64,000 nucleotides of DNA. It comes from CAYWMD01 sp964458575. GTDB lineage: Bacteria > Verrucomicrobiota > Verrucomicrobiia > Limisphaerales > JADLHS01. The notes beneath the pieces were generated by a model. That model was given only the letters and a program-made list of their open reading frames with translations. It was not told the origin of the DNA and made no database searches. The first letter of the stretch is position 1; each line of letters starts with the position of its first letter. Positions 1 through 8,117 of this stretch are shown here, piece by piece. A program made the translations under genes and the position numbers. The DNA lies in assembly GCA_964458575.1 (NCBI GenBank), contig CAYWMD010000027.1, positions 1-64,000 of the forward strand, written 5' to 3'.

Positions 1-441
1 CAGCCGGCGCGGCTGTTCAGTTCCTACAACGGCAACCAGCCGGTGGACACGTCGGGACTGATCTTCGAGTGTGATCCGCGGGGCCAGGTGCCGGAAGGTC
101 TGCGTTTTTACTGCAAGGGCATGCCAGTGATGTCGAAGCCGGTGAAATTCGACGACCAGAAGTATCATCACTTGGCGGTCACCTACGACGATGGGCATGT
201 CCGATTTTATCTGGACGGCGAAGATGTGGGCGAGGCCTGGCTGCCCGGTGGCGCACCAGTCATGATGGCCCGGGACCTCCTGGTGGGAGAAGACTGGGAA
301 TTGGGCAGCGATGAACAGTTCAACGGCAACATGGACGACATTGTGGTGCTGGGCCGGGCGTTAACCGCGGCTGAAATCAAACAACTCGCCACCAAAGGCG
401 GCGAGGCGTTTTTTGCCACCGCGGCCAGGCCGAAGCAGTAA
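1..441 (+). CDS. LamG/concanavalin A-like domain protein, C-terminal part
   Basis: The reading frame is open from the first base of the window, so only the last 146 codons are seen and the true start lies upstream. The visible part matches the end of a LamG/concanavalin A-like jelly-roll domain: a YHHLAVTYDD strand, then VRFYLDGEDVG, then FNGNMDDIVVLGRALTAAEI, the usual closing pattern in which a small side chain or ligand site is followed by a short helix. Such domains bind carbohydrate or act as structural modules in secreted proteins, and they are abundant in Verrucomicrobiota and Planctomycetota. The rest of the protein, and so its enzymatic role, cannot be judged from this window. Confidence 0.75.
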   Translation, partial: QPARLFSSYNGNQPVDTSGLIFECDPRGQVPEGLRFYCKGMPVMSKPVKFDDQKYHHLAVTYDDGHVRFYLDGEDVGEAWLPGGAPVMMARDLLVGEDWELGSDEQFNGNMDDIVVLGRALTAAEIKQLATKGGEAFFATAARPKQ

Positions 442-444
442 AGA

Positions 445-473
445 GGCGGGGGCAAATGACTTTGCCCACCGCC
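445..473. terminator. Hairpin between convergent genes, possible bidirectional terminator
   Basis: A GC-rich stem (GGCGGGGGCAAA against TTTGCCCACCGCC, loop TGAC, one bulged base) starts just after the stop codon of the LamG-like gene and lies between two convergent genes. There is no strong T-run on either side, so intrinsic termination is plausible but not certain. Confidence 0.45.
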
Positions 474-510
474 GTGCTTAAAAGGCAAGTCGTGCCCGTC
501 GCCAGCCGGA

Positions 511-1338
511 TCAAAAAGGACTTCCCTGCGTGGGGTCGATCGAAAAGCGGCGAGTAAACACCTTGGTCGTGGGCAGGTTCTGCGACCAGGCACCGTGGAA
601 GGCGGGATTCGGTGCATCGCTGCAGTCACCCAGCTCTCCGAAGTTGTTCGGCGCCGGACGGCCAGGCTGGTACTGAGGCATTTTCAGCCATACGGCGTGC
701 CCATCGGCAGCCACACCGGTCATGCCCCCGTTGTGCCGCCGAAAACCGATGCTGCCGGGCGGTATGTTCCAGCTCACCAGCACCGGGTTCTCCAAGCCAC
801 CGGATCTGACATTGCAAAACGCTTCGGGATCTTTTTCGATCAACATCCAATACATGGCGGTCTTTCGCACCAACGCCCCCGTAATCGGCGTGTCGCGGTC
901 GTCGGTGTCCGTCAGCAAATGCCGGTTGCTTTGGAAATGCACTTGGAAAACCCACCCGGCGGCAGGCTCTCGTCGCTCCGAGGGGCAGACATAAATCCCC
1001 GGCTGGTTCGTTCCCTTAAAGCCGCCCAACTGCGCCAGAAATTGCTGCGGCCAGGTGTAGGGATCCACCACGCTCTTATCGCTCGTGCCCGGACCACGAC
1101 AACGATTGCCGTACGGGTAGGCGTCGTTGTTATCACTCAGGTAGATCAACGAGGACAACCCGATCTGTTTGTTGTTGTTCAGGCATTGGGTGCGTTGGGC
1201 CTTGGCTTTGGCCTTGGCCAACGCCGGTAGGAGCATCGCCGCCAGAATGGCGATAATGGCGATGACCACAAGCAGTTCGATAAGCGTGAAGGCGCCGGAG
1301 TAAACGCCCTCGCTGCGATTACGTTTGATCCATTTCAT
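511..1338 (-). CDS. Type II secretion-like pseudopilin with H-X9-DG domain (copy 1)
   Basis: This is a 275-residue protein with a class III prepilin signal: a short basic leader, then FTLIELLVV at residues 17-25 with the conserved Glu21, and a hydrophobic helix to about residue 38 ending in LPALAKAKAKAQ. A prepilin peptidase would cut before Phe17. The C-terminal half carries the H-X9-DG motif, with His202 nine residues before Asp212-Gly213. This motif defines a large PVC-superphylum pseudopilin family often multiplied in one genome. The role is inferred to be surface-fibre or secretion-associated, and the substrate is unknown. The next gene upstream on the same strand (1456-2283) is a close paralogue of identical length, so this is a tandem duplication. 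Confidence 0.85.
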   Translation of the reverse strand: MKWIKRNRSEGVYSGAFTLIELLVVIAIIAILAAMLLPALAKAKAKAQRTQCLNNNKQIGLSSLIYLSDNNDAYPYGNRCRGPGTSDKSVVDPYTWPQQFLAQLGGFKGTNQPGIYVCPSERREPAAGWVFQVHFQSNRHLLTDTDDRDTPITGALVRKTAMYWMLIEKDPEAFCNVRSGGLENPVLVSWNIPPGSIGFRRHNGGMTGVAADGHAVWLKMPQYQPGRPAPNNFGELGDCSDAPNPAFHGAWSQNLPTTKVFTRRFSIDPTQGSPF

Positions 1339-1455
1339 AGCTTAATCTGCTTTGTCGGGTTTGGAGGTGAACATCTGATACTGATACTTTACAACCCCAG
1401 GAATGTGACTGGGCTCTAACCTGCTCGGACCGGTTCTCGGCAAATGAGGATCATT

Positions 1456-2283
1456 TCAAAAGGCGCTTCCTTCCGACGGAAGAATCGGGAAGCGACGACT
1501 GAAGACCTTGGTCTGGGGCAGGTTGGCCGTCCACGTACCATGGGCGGCCGGATTGGGCGCATCACTACAGTCACCCAAGTCTCCAAAGTTATTGGGCGGC
1601 GGTCGTCCGGGCTGATACTGGGGCATTTTCAGCCACAGGGCATGGCCGTCGGCAGCCACGCCCGTCATGCCCCCGTCGTGCCGCCGCATACCCAAGGCAC
1701 CGGGTGGCAGATTCCAGCTCACGAGGACAGGGTTTTCCAATCCGCCCACCCGTACATTGCACCAACCGGCCGGGTCCTTCTCGATCAACATCCAGTACAT
1801 GGACGTCTTTCGAACCAGCGCCCCGGTGATCGGCGTATCGCGGTCGCCTGTGTCAGACAACAGGTGTCGGTTGCTTTGAAAATGCACCTGAAATTCCCAG
1901 CCCGGAGCGGGATCCCGCCGCTCCGAAGGGCAAAGGTAGATGCCCGGTTGATTGGTGGCTTTGGTACTCCCCATCTGCGCCATAAACTGCTGCGGCCAAG
2001 TGTAAGGGTCAACGACGCTCCCCACGCCGGTTCCGGCCCCGTAACAACGGTTTCCATAGGGGTACGCGTCGCCGTTGTCACCGAGGTAGATGAGCGAAGA
2101 CAGCCCAATTTGCTTGTTGTTGTTCAGGCATTGGGTCCGTTGAGCCTTGGCTTTGGCTTTGGCCAACGCGGGCAGAAGCATCGCGGCCAGAATGGCAATG
2201 ATGGCGATGACCACCAGCAATTCGATAAGCGTAAACGCTCTGCCACTAACGCCGTCCCCGCGACTGCGATTGATCCATTTCAT
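1456..2283 (-). CDS. Type II secretion-like pseudopilin with H-X9-DG domain (copy 2)
   Basis: This protein has the same length (275 residues) and architecture as the following gene. The class III signal FTLIELLVV is at residues 17-25, the AKAKAKAQRTQCLNNNKQIG stretch follows the helix, and an H-X9-DG motif lies in the C-terminal half (HDGGMTGVAADG). The two proteins are near-identical in the first 80 residues and differ mainly in scattered positions further on. A 117-base gap separates the two genes and both read leftward. Substitutions with conserved length suggest a fairly recent duplication followed by divergence under selection. Partner secretion or pilus assembly genes are not in the window. 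Confidence 0.85.
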   Translation of the reverse strand: MKWINRSRGDGVSGRAFTLIELLVVIAIIAILAAMLLPALAKAKAKAQRTQCLNNNKQIGLSSLIYLGDNGDAYPYGNRCYGAGTGVGSVVDPYTWPQQFMAQMGSTKATNQPGIYLCPSERRDPAPGWEFQVHFQSNRHLLSDTGDRDTPITGALVRKTSMYWMLIEKDPAGWCNVRVGGLENPVLVSWNLPPGALGMRRHDGGMTGVAADGHALWLKMPQYQPGRPPPNNFGDLGDCSDAPNPAAHGTWTANLPQTKVFSRRFPILPSEGSAF

Positions 2284-2563
2284 GGGTAACTACCGGTTGC
2301 TACGAGTTGAGTACGGGCGTCAAAAACGACGCCGTCATAATGCGCGAACGCTTTCCCGTCGTCAAGACCCTAGTTGCACTACCAGCGAAAAACCCGTCCC
2401 AGCCCGGCCCGACGCATGGCCAATTTTCGCGGATTTCCCAGTGATCGGGAGTCAGTGCCGACAGACAAGACTCGCACCCCGGCGGGAGCAGACGGCTTCT
2501 TCCCCTCTCAGAGTGAGCCTGCGCGCCCCGCCATAACCGGACTTCCTGGTTCGGTAGAACGCG

Positions 2564-3319
2564 TCAGGCCGACTTCTTCTTGCGCCCGCCGAAGAACACT
2601 TCCTTCAAACCAAAGTAAGCGATGGAGTCCTTCATGTTGGAAACGAACCGCATGAATGGATTCATGTCGCCGCGCGTGACGTATTGCATCGAAACCATGT
2701 AGCGCGATTCGTTTTCCTTCGTCGGCGTGACGGCGTGAAAAAGTCGGTCGCCGTTGAACAAGACGAGCGTGCCGGGCGCAACTTTCATTTCGAGATTCAC
2801 CGGTTCGCGGTCTTTGATCTTGGTGTAAAGCCGGCACACTAGTCGCGCGCTGGAGTTGTCCTGAAAACCCGCCAGCAACGTCCAGCGGCGGTCCTTGTAG
2901 TAGGACGTGTCGTAATGCCAGCCGATGTGATCGCCCGCTTCGGTGTAGGAATACAGCGCGCAACGATGCGGGTCGGAATCGGGACATTCCTTCATCTCGG
3001 CGTCGGTGACCTTGCGCAGCAGGCCGAGCAGCGCCTTGCTCTGATAAACGGCCGTCATGCTTGGCGCGAGTTCGTGGACGGTGTCGTAAGCCACGCTGCC
3101 GCCTTTCTTGTGCTTGGGGATGTAATTGCGGTGGATGTGCGGTTTGAGCGCTTCCAACTCCGCGTCCCACTGCGCCATCACTTCGGGCGGGAGCAAATTG
3201 TCCAGCACCAGAAACTCGTCCTGGTCGAGATAACTTTGGCGCAGTTTGGCGGCGTCCAGCCCGGCCACCTGGCGGGCGATGATGCTCTCCACATCCAACT
3301 TTGTCGCGGTCGTGCTCAT
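2564..3319 (-). CDS. 2-oxoglutarate/Fe(II)-dependent dioxygenase family protein
   Basis: This 251-residue protein has the double-stranded beta-helix facial triad. His135 and Asp137 form the HxD pair (GWHYDTSYYKDRRW), His195 is the distal ligand (LFHAVTP), and Arg206 is placed to bind the 2-oxoglutarate carboxylate. Asp at the second triad position suggests a hydroxylase rather than a halogenase, which would carry Gly or Ala there. The N-terminal half contains LVLDNLLPPEVMAQW, the usual opening helix and strand of this superfamily. The C-terminus ends in a lysine-rich tail. The substrate cannot be predicted. The gene is alone on its strand and faces away from the next gene, so it has no operon partner. 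Confidence 0.8.
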   Translation of the reverse strand: MSTTATKLDVESIIARQVAGLDAAKLRQSYLDQDEFLVLDNLLPPEVMAQWDAELEALKPHIHRNYIPKHKKGGSVAYDTVHELAPSMTAVYQSKALLGLLRKVTDAEMKECPDSDPHRCALYSYTEAGDHIGWHYDTSYYKDRRWTLLAGFQDNSSARLVCRLYTKIKDREPVNLEMKVAPGTLVLFNGDRLFHAVTPTKENESRYMVSMQYVTRGDMNPFMRFVSNMKDSIAYFGLKEVFFGGRKKKSA

Positions 3320-3481
3320 GGCTTGCTCTGTCGTGCGGTTTGTCTGCTCAAATGGCTAAACGAGCGGGGCAAAGGGTTCAAGTGGAAATCTGACGGTACA
3401 CGCACGAACGGTTTGGCCTTGCCGAGCAAATAAATCATTGGCAAACATCAATCTCGACGCTTCGCGGTGTCTGCAATCAAA

Positions 3482-3781
3482 ATGAACGAATCGGTGTCAG
3501 GGCGGACAAAACTGGCGTTGGGCGTGACGCTGCCGCTGACTGCTTTCATGCTTTACCACATACTGCTGCTTCGATCCGTTGGCGGCAAAGGCGAGGATTT
3601 GGGTTTTGCTGGCATGGGCCTTTACTTCCAATCGTTCATCATCCTGCCGTTGGTGTTTTTCGCCAACGCGCTGCTGATGTGGCGGAACTGGAAAAGCAAA
3701 GTCGCAGTGCTGCTTGTCGGGTTCATCCCACCGACCGCAGCCGCCGTGTATGAATTTGTTTCGCTCTACGGCCATCGGTGA
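3482..3781 (+). CDS. Small hypothetical membrane protein
   Basis: This is a protein of about 99 residues with three predicted membrane segments: LALGVTLPLTAFMLYHILLL, then GLYFQSFIILPLVFFANALL, then KVAVLLVGFIPPTAAAVYEF. A basic loop, WRNWKSK, separates the second and third. I chose the ATG at 3482. A GTG at 3467 would add five residues. I do not recognise the family. It is transcribed divergently from the dioxygenase and stands about 200 bases before the phosphonate genes on the same strand. A short hairpin (CCGCACA/TGTGCGG, 3817-3835) follows it without a T-run. There is no basis for a functional call. Confidence 0.6.
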   Translation: MNESVSGRTKLALGVTLPLTAFMLYHILLLRSVGGKGEDLGFAGMGLYFQSFIILPLVFFANALLMWRNWKSKVAVLLVGFIPPTAAAVYEFVSLYGHR

Positions 3782-3984
3782 ACGAGTAAGAGAAATTCCA
3801 CGACCGCACGAGTGTTCCGCACAAACCGTGTGCGGCGAAGTGCCGCATTCGAGGTTCATTGATGTAGGGTACGGCGCATACGGAAGCCAAACCCGTTGCA
3901 TGCTTGGATTCTTTTCACACCACATCACGCCACAAAAATGATTGCCTCCGCGCGGATTTGATGTCCCAATCTCGGCGGTCTTTG

Positions 3985-5589
3985 ATGAAAAAAACAGCCC
4001 AATTCCGACAACTGCTGAATTCGAACCGGCTGGAGTTCCTGATGGAAGCCCATAACGGTTTGAGCGCCACCATCGTCGAGGAGGCCGGCTTCAAGGGCAT
4101 TTGGGCCAGCGGCCTGTCCATCGCCGCCGCGCTCGGGGTGCGCGACAACAACGAGGCCAGTTGGACCCAAGTGCTCGAAGTGGTCGAGTTTATGAGCGAC
4201 GCCACGTCCATCCCCATCCTCCTCGATGGCGACACGGGCTTCGGCAATTTCAACAACGCCCGCCGTCTCGTGCAGAAACTCGAACAACGCGGCTGCGCGG
4301 CCGTCTGCATCGAGGACAAACTTTTTCCCAAGACCAACTCGTTCATTGACAGCGAAAAGCAGGCGCTGGCGGACATGGACGAGTTCGCCGGCAAAATCAA
4401 ATCCATGAAGGACGCGCAAAGCGACCCGGACTTTTGCGTGGTCGCGCGGCTGGAGGCGTTCATCGCGGGCTGGGGCCTGGACGAAATGTTGCGGCGCGCG
4501 GAGGCGTATCGCGCGGCGGGCGCGGATGCGTTGCTCGTCCACAGCAAAAAGAAAACGCCCGACCAGGTGCTCGCGTTCGCCCGGGCGTGGGGCGGCAAAT
4601 GTCCGCTCATCGCCGTGCCCACCACGTATTACTCGACGCCGGTCGAAGCCTTCGAGCAGGCCGGGTTCAACCTCGTCATCTGGGCCAACCACAACTGCCG
4701 CGCGGCGATCACGGCGATGCAGAACGTGACGCGGACGATTTTCAAGGAACGTTCCCTCGTCAGCATCGAGGACAAAGTTGCGCCGGTGAAGGAAGTGTTC
4801 CGATTGCAACGGTCCGACGAATTGGCCGCCGCCGAGGAACGTTATCTTCCGCGAAAGGCCGAGTTCGCGCGGGCCATCGTCCTGGCGGCGTCCCAAGGCG
4901 TGGAGCTGGGCGAAGTCACGCAGGCGAAGCCCAAGGCGATGGTGCGCGTGGGCAGCGCGCCGCTGTTGCACAAGCTGGTGGCCGATCTCCGTGCCGAACG
5001 CATCAAGGACATCGTCGTCGTGCGCGGTTTTGCAAAGAACGAGGTCAACGCGCCGGACGTGCAGTTCGTGGACAACGACGAGTTCGCTGACACGGCCGAG
5101 CTGGCTTCATTGAACAAGGCCGCAAAGTGGCTGGACGGCGAACTGGTCATCACGTTCGGCGACATTTTGTTCCGGCGCTACATTCTCAGCAACCTGCTTG
5201 CGGATTCGCACGATATCGTGATCGTGGTGGATGCGGGTTGGGAACAGCGCAAGCCCGTGGGTCACGTGGATTACGTGACGACCTCGCGCCCGTTCTCGCT
5301 CAAGTATTCAGAGGACGACGTGATGTTGAAGGCGATGGGCGCGAACCTGCCCAAGGCGCAGATCAACGGCGAGTGGATCGGTTTGGTGAAGACGACGGCG
5401 CGCGGCACGGCGAGATTGAAGTCGGCGCTCGATGAGTTGTCGCGCCGGCCGGATTTCCGCAAGCTGCGACTGGACGATTTATTCCGTCACCTGCTCGCCC
5501 AAGGCGCGGCGATCAAGGTGCATTTCATCACTGGCCATTGGCTCGACGTGGACAACGCGGAGAACTTGGTCGAAGCGCAGAATTTTTAA
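3985..5589 (+). CDS. pepM: Phosphoenolpyruvate mutase fused to a nucleotidyltransferase domain
   Basis: The N-terminal 290 residues are a PEP mutase, which converts PEP to phosphonopyruvate, the first committed step to C-P bonds. It has the isocitrate-lyase-fold elements DGDTGFGN (residues 81-88) and the diagnostic EDKLFPKTNS (110-119). The latter separates true mutases from lyases. The remaining part resembles a NTP-transferase fold: LAASQGVELGEVTQAKPKAMVRVG in place of the usual glycine-rich nucleotide loop, then FGDILFRR as the metal-binding region. PepM-nucleotidyltransferase fusions are known and the second domain can activate aminoethylphosphonate as a CMP derivative, but here the loop is divergent. 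The start was chosen by family alignment (MKKTAQFRQLL). An ATG at 3961 is the alternative. It opens the phosphonate operon. Confidence 0.93.
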   Translation: MKKTAQFRQLLNSNRLEFLMEAHNGLSATIVEEAGFKGIWASGLSIAAALGVRDNNEASWTQVLEVVEFMSDATSIPILLDGDTGFGNFNNARRLVQKLEQRGCAAVCIEDKLFPKTNSFIDSEKQALADMDEFAGKIKSMKDAQSDPDFCVVARLEAFIAGWGLDEMLRRAEAYRAAGADALLVHSKKKTPDQVLAFARAWGGKCPLIAVPTTYYSTPVEAFEQAGFNLVIWANHNCRAAITAMQNVTRTIFKERSLVSIEDKVAPVKEVFRLQRSDELAAAEERYLPRKAEFARAIVLAASQGVELGEVTQAKPKAMVRVGSAPLLHKLVADLRAERIKDIVVVRGFAKNEVNAPDVQFVDNDEFADTAELASLNKAAKWLDGELVITFGDILFRRYILSNLLADSHDIVIVVDAGWEQRKPVGHVDYVTTSRPFSLKYSEDDVMLKAMGANLPKAQINGEWIGLVKTTARGTARLKSALDELSRRPDFRKLRLDDLFRHLLAQGAAIKVHFITGHWLDVDNAENLVEAQNF

Positions 5590-5590
5590 C

Positions 5591-6760
5591 ATGATCAATG
5601 CCTCGTCGTTCATCGAACACTTGCGGGGGCTGAATTATTCCCAATACGCCGGTGTGCCGTGTTCCTTCCTGAAACCCTTTATCAATTACGTCATCAGCGA
5701 TCCCACGCTCGATTACGTGGGCGCCGCGAGCGAAGGCGAGGCCGTGGGCTTCACGCTGGGCGCATGGATGGCCGGTCGCAAAACGGTGACGATGTGCCAG
5801 AACTCCGGTCTCGGCAACATGGTCAATCCGCTCACGTCGTTGAATTATCCATTCCGCGTTCCGACATTGCTCATCACCACCTGGCGTGGCCAGCCCGGCG
5901 TCAAAGACGAACCGCAGCACGAACAGATGGGCCGCATCATGCATCAGCTTCTGGATGCGATCGAAATTCCCTGGCTGCCTTTTCCGGCGACGGAGGCCGA
6001 AATTCCGGGCGTGATGGCGCAGGCCGAAGCCAGCATGGCCGAACGGCAACGGCCGTTCGCGCTCGTCATGAGCAAGGACACGGTCGAGCCGTTCAAGCTG
6101 ACGCAGCGGCCTGAAATCAAATTGGTGAAAACCAAGGTGCAGATCTGCCCTTCCGCGCCGCCCGCCGAACGGCTCACGCGCACGGAGGCGATTCGCGTGA
6201 TTCTCGAATCGCTGACCGGAAAAGAGGCCATGATCGCAACGACCGGCATGACGGGGCGCGAATTGTTCACCTTGGCCGACCGGCCGAATCATCTTTACGT
6301 TGTGGGCGGCATGGGCACGGCGTCGGCGATTGGGTTTGGCATTGCCCACGCGCTGCCGAATCAACCGGTGGTGGTGTTGGACGGCGATGGCGCGGCGTTG
6401 ATGAAACTGGGTTCGCTGGCCACGATTGGTTATTACCAGCCGAAAAACCTGTTGCACGTGATTCTCGACAACGAAAGTCACGACTCCACGGGTGGCCAGC
6501 AGACGTCCTCGCCGATCACCCGCTTCGCGGAAATCGCCGCGGCGGCGAACTACCAGCATGCGTTCGCTGCGGACCGCGTGGCCGACATCCGGGAAAGCAT
6601 TGAGACCTTGCGCGCCGCGAAAGGGCCATCGTTGTTGCACGTAAAAGTCAAACCCGGTTCGCCGAAGGACATCGGCCGGCCCACCGTGAAGCCGCATGAA
6701 GTGAAGGAGCGGTTTATGGAATTCCTGAGGACAAACCAAACCAGGCCGACGGAGGCTTGA
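5591..6760 (+). CDS. ppd: Phosphonopyruvate decarboxylase
   Basis: This is a 389-residue thiamine diphosphate enzyme that decarboxylates phosphonopyruvate to phosphonoacetaldehyde and so pulls the unfavourable PEP mutase reaction forward. It has the N-terminal pyrimidine-binding half with GVPCSFLKPFI and AASEGEAVGF (the cofactor-activating Glu at about 48-50). The C-terminal half has the diphosphate-binding signature, DGDGAALMKLGSL followed by ILDNESHDSTGGQ. The ATG at 5591 is one base after the preceding stop codon, which indicates translational coupling to pepM. A longer in-frame extension upstream would overlap pepM by over 150 bases and was rejected. Length and motif order are typical for the family. 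Confidence 0.94.
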   Translation: MINASSFIEHLRGLNYSQYAGVPCSFLKPFINYVISDPTLDYVGAASEGEAVGFTLGAWMAGRKTVTMCQNSGLGNMVNPLTSLNYPFRVPTLLITTWRGQPGVKDEPQHEQMGRIMHQLLDAIEIPWLPFPATEAEIPGVMAQAEASMAERQRPFALVMSKDTVEPFKLTQRPEIKLVKTKVQICPSAPPAERLTRTEAIRVILESLTGKEAMIATTGMTGRELFTLADRPNHLYVVGGMGTASAIGFGIAHALPNQPVVVLDGDGAALMKLGSLATIGYYQPKNLLHVILDNESHDSTGGQQTSSPITRFAEIAAAANYQHAFAADRVADIRESIETLRAAKGPSLLHVKVKPGSPKDIGRPTVKPHEVKERFMEFLRTNQTRPTEA

Positions 6761-6794
6761 GATTGAGGCATTTGTCATGAAGCAGTTCTCGTTT

Positions 6795-6946
6795 CCCCTC
6801 ACCCCGGCCCTCTCCCTCGGGGAGAGGGAGAATCGTATCCAGATTCGTGACGAAACGAATGACGGTATTTGCCGTGCGCTCATCGAGAAATGCAGAGCAA
6901 GCGGCGGCTGTTCCCTCTCCCCGGGGGAGAGGGTCAGGGTGAGGGG
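6795..6946. repeat. Intergenic REP doublet (two inverted hairpins)
   Basis: Two palindromes built on CCCTCTCCC...GGGAGAGGG lie between ppd and phnW. The left unit begins CCCCTCACCCCGG and the right unit ends CAGGGTGAGGGG, so the outer flanks also pair with each other and the whole 152-base block can fold as one structure. The same block type occurs at 34196-34360 and a single unit at 8997-9033. A small open frame across this block (6777-6965) is composed of repeat sequence and is not considered a gene. The element may affect mRNA stability between the two phosphonate genes. Confidence 0.85.
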
Positions 6947-6980
6947 AGAGCTTGCATCAGAATAAACGACTACAACTGAT

Positions 6981-8108
6981 ATGACTTTCCAGCCTGACAA
7001 ACTTCTCTTCACACCCGGACCGTTGACCACCAGTCTCACGGTCAAGCAGGCCATGCTGCGCGACATCGGCTCACGCGACCCGGAATTTGTCGCGTTGGTG
7101 CGCGACATCCGGGAACGGTTGCTGGCCGTGGGCGGAACGAGCCGCGCGGCGGGTTACGAGGCCATCTTGATGCAGGGCAGCGGTACGTTCGGCGTGGAAT
7201 CGGTCATCAGTTCCGTTCCGTCACGGGACGGCAAATTGCTGGTGATCGTGAACGGCGCCTATGGTGAACGCATCGTCACGATGGCGGCGCGACATGGAAT
7301 TCCGACCGCGGTTTTGCGGTCGGACGAAAACCAGTTGCCGGATCTGAACGCCGTGGGCGCGACGCTCAAAAGCGACGCCGCCATCACGCACGTGGCCGCG
7401 GTGCATTCCGAAACCACCGCCGGCATGCTGAATCCGATCGAAGCCATCGGGCGAATCGTCAAGCAGGCCGGCCGCGAATTCATCGTGGATGCCATGAGCA
7501 GTTTTGGGGCGATTCCGCTGAATCTCGCCGATGCCGGGGTGGACTACGTGATTTCGTCGGCGAATAAATGCATCGAAGGCGTGCCGGGCTTTGCGTTCGT
7601 GTTGGCCAGACGCGAATCGCTGCTGAAGACCGAAGGCCGCGCGCGCACGTTGAGTCTCGACCTGCTCGCGCAATGGAAGGGCCTGGAAAAGGACGGCCAA
7701 TTCCGGTTCACGCCACCGACGCACGCGTTGCTCGCGTTCAAGCAGGCGCTCGTGGAATTGGAAGCGGAGGGTGGCGTCGCCGGGCGCGGCCGGCGTTATC
7801 AGGACAATCACCGGACGTTGATGAACGGCATGCGCGCGCTGGGCTTCCGGCCTTACCTCGCGCCGGAGGTGCAAAGCTGCATCATCACGACGTTTTACCA
7901 TCCGAAGGACGCGCGATTTGTGTTCGAGGATTTTTATCGTCGCCTGTTCGAGAAAGGCTTTGTCATTTACCCCGGCAAACTCACGAAGCACGACTGCTTC
8001 CGCGTCGGGAACATCGGCCGGCTTTATCCAAAGGACGTTCAATCGCTCTTGGACAGCGTTGCCGCGGTGCTCAAGGAAATGGACCTGACCGTGCCGCTGC
8101 CGGCCTAG
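6981..8108 (+). CDS. phnW: 2-aminoethylphosphonate-pyruvate transaminase
   Basis: This is a 375-residue fold-type I PLP aminotransferase. Motifs are LFTPGPL at the start, QGSGTFGVESVI (phosphate-binding turn), VDAMSSFGAIPL with Asp170 for the pyridine nitrogen, and SSANKCIEGVPG with Lys196 as the Schiff-base lysine. The last two are typical of 2-aminoethylphosphonate transaminase. The enzyme is best known for AEP breakdown, but beside pepM and ppd the expected direction is amination of phosphonoacetaldehyde to AEP, giving a complete three-step AEP biosynthesis set. The gene is separated from ppd by a 220-base gap that holds the REP doublet. Downstream, the next start lies nine bases after the stop codon. 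Confidence 0.93.
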   Translation: MTFQPDKLLFTPGPLTTSLTVKQAMLRDIGSRDPEFVALVRDIRERLLAVGGTSRAAGYEAILMQGSGTFGVESVISSVPSRDGKLLVIVNGAYGERIVTMAARHGIPTAVLRSDENQLPDLNAVGATLKSDAAITHVAAVHSETTAGMLNPIEAIGRIVKQAGREFIVDAMSSFGAIPLNLADAGVDYVISSANKCIEGVPGFAFVLARRESLLKTEGRARTLSLDLLAQWKGLEKDGQFRFTPPTHALLAFKQALVELEAEGGVAGRGRRYQDNHRTLMNGMRALGFRPYLAPEVQSCIITTFYHPKDARFVFEDFYRRLFEKGFVIYPGKLTKHDCFRVGNIGRLYPKDVQSLLDSVAAVLKEMDLTVPLPA

Positions 8109-8117
8109 TGTTTGCCC

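Noticed and set aside
1444..2289. Plus-strand open frames opposite both pseudopilin genes
   Set aside because: They are conserved only because the two pseudopilin genes are duplicates. They lack start context and domains.
2284..2563. 280-base gap upstream of the second pseudopilin gene
   Set aside because: I searched for tRNA-like folds, a small gene or a promoter pair and found nothing convincing.
6777..6965. Small open frame between ppd and phnW
   Set aside because: It consists of the REP doublet and encodes repeat-derived residues such as LSPGERVRVRGE.
5528..7108. Minus-strand open frame spanning ppd and the REP doublet
   Set aside because: It crosses two real plus-strand genes and repeat sequence and lacks any domain.
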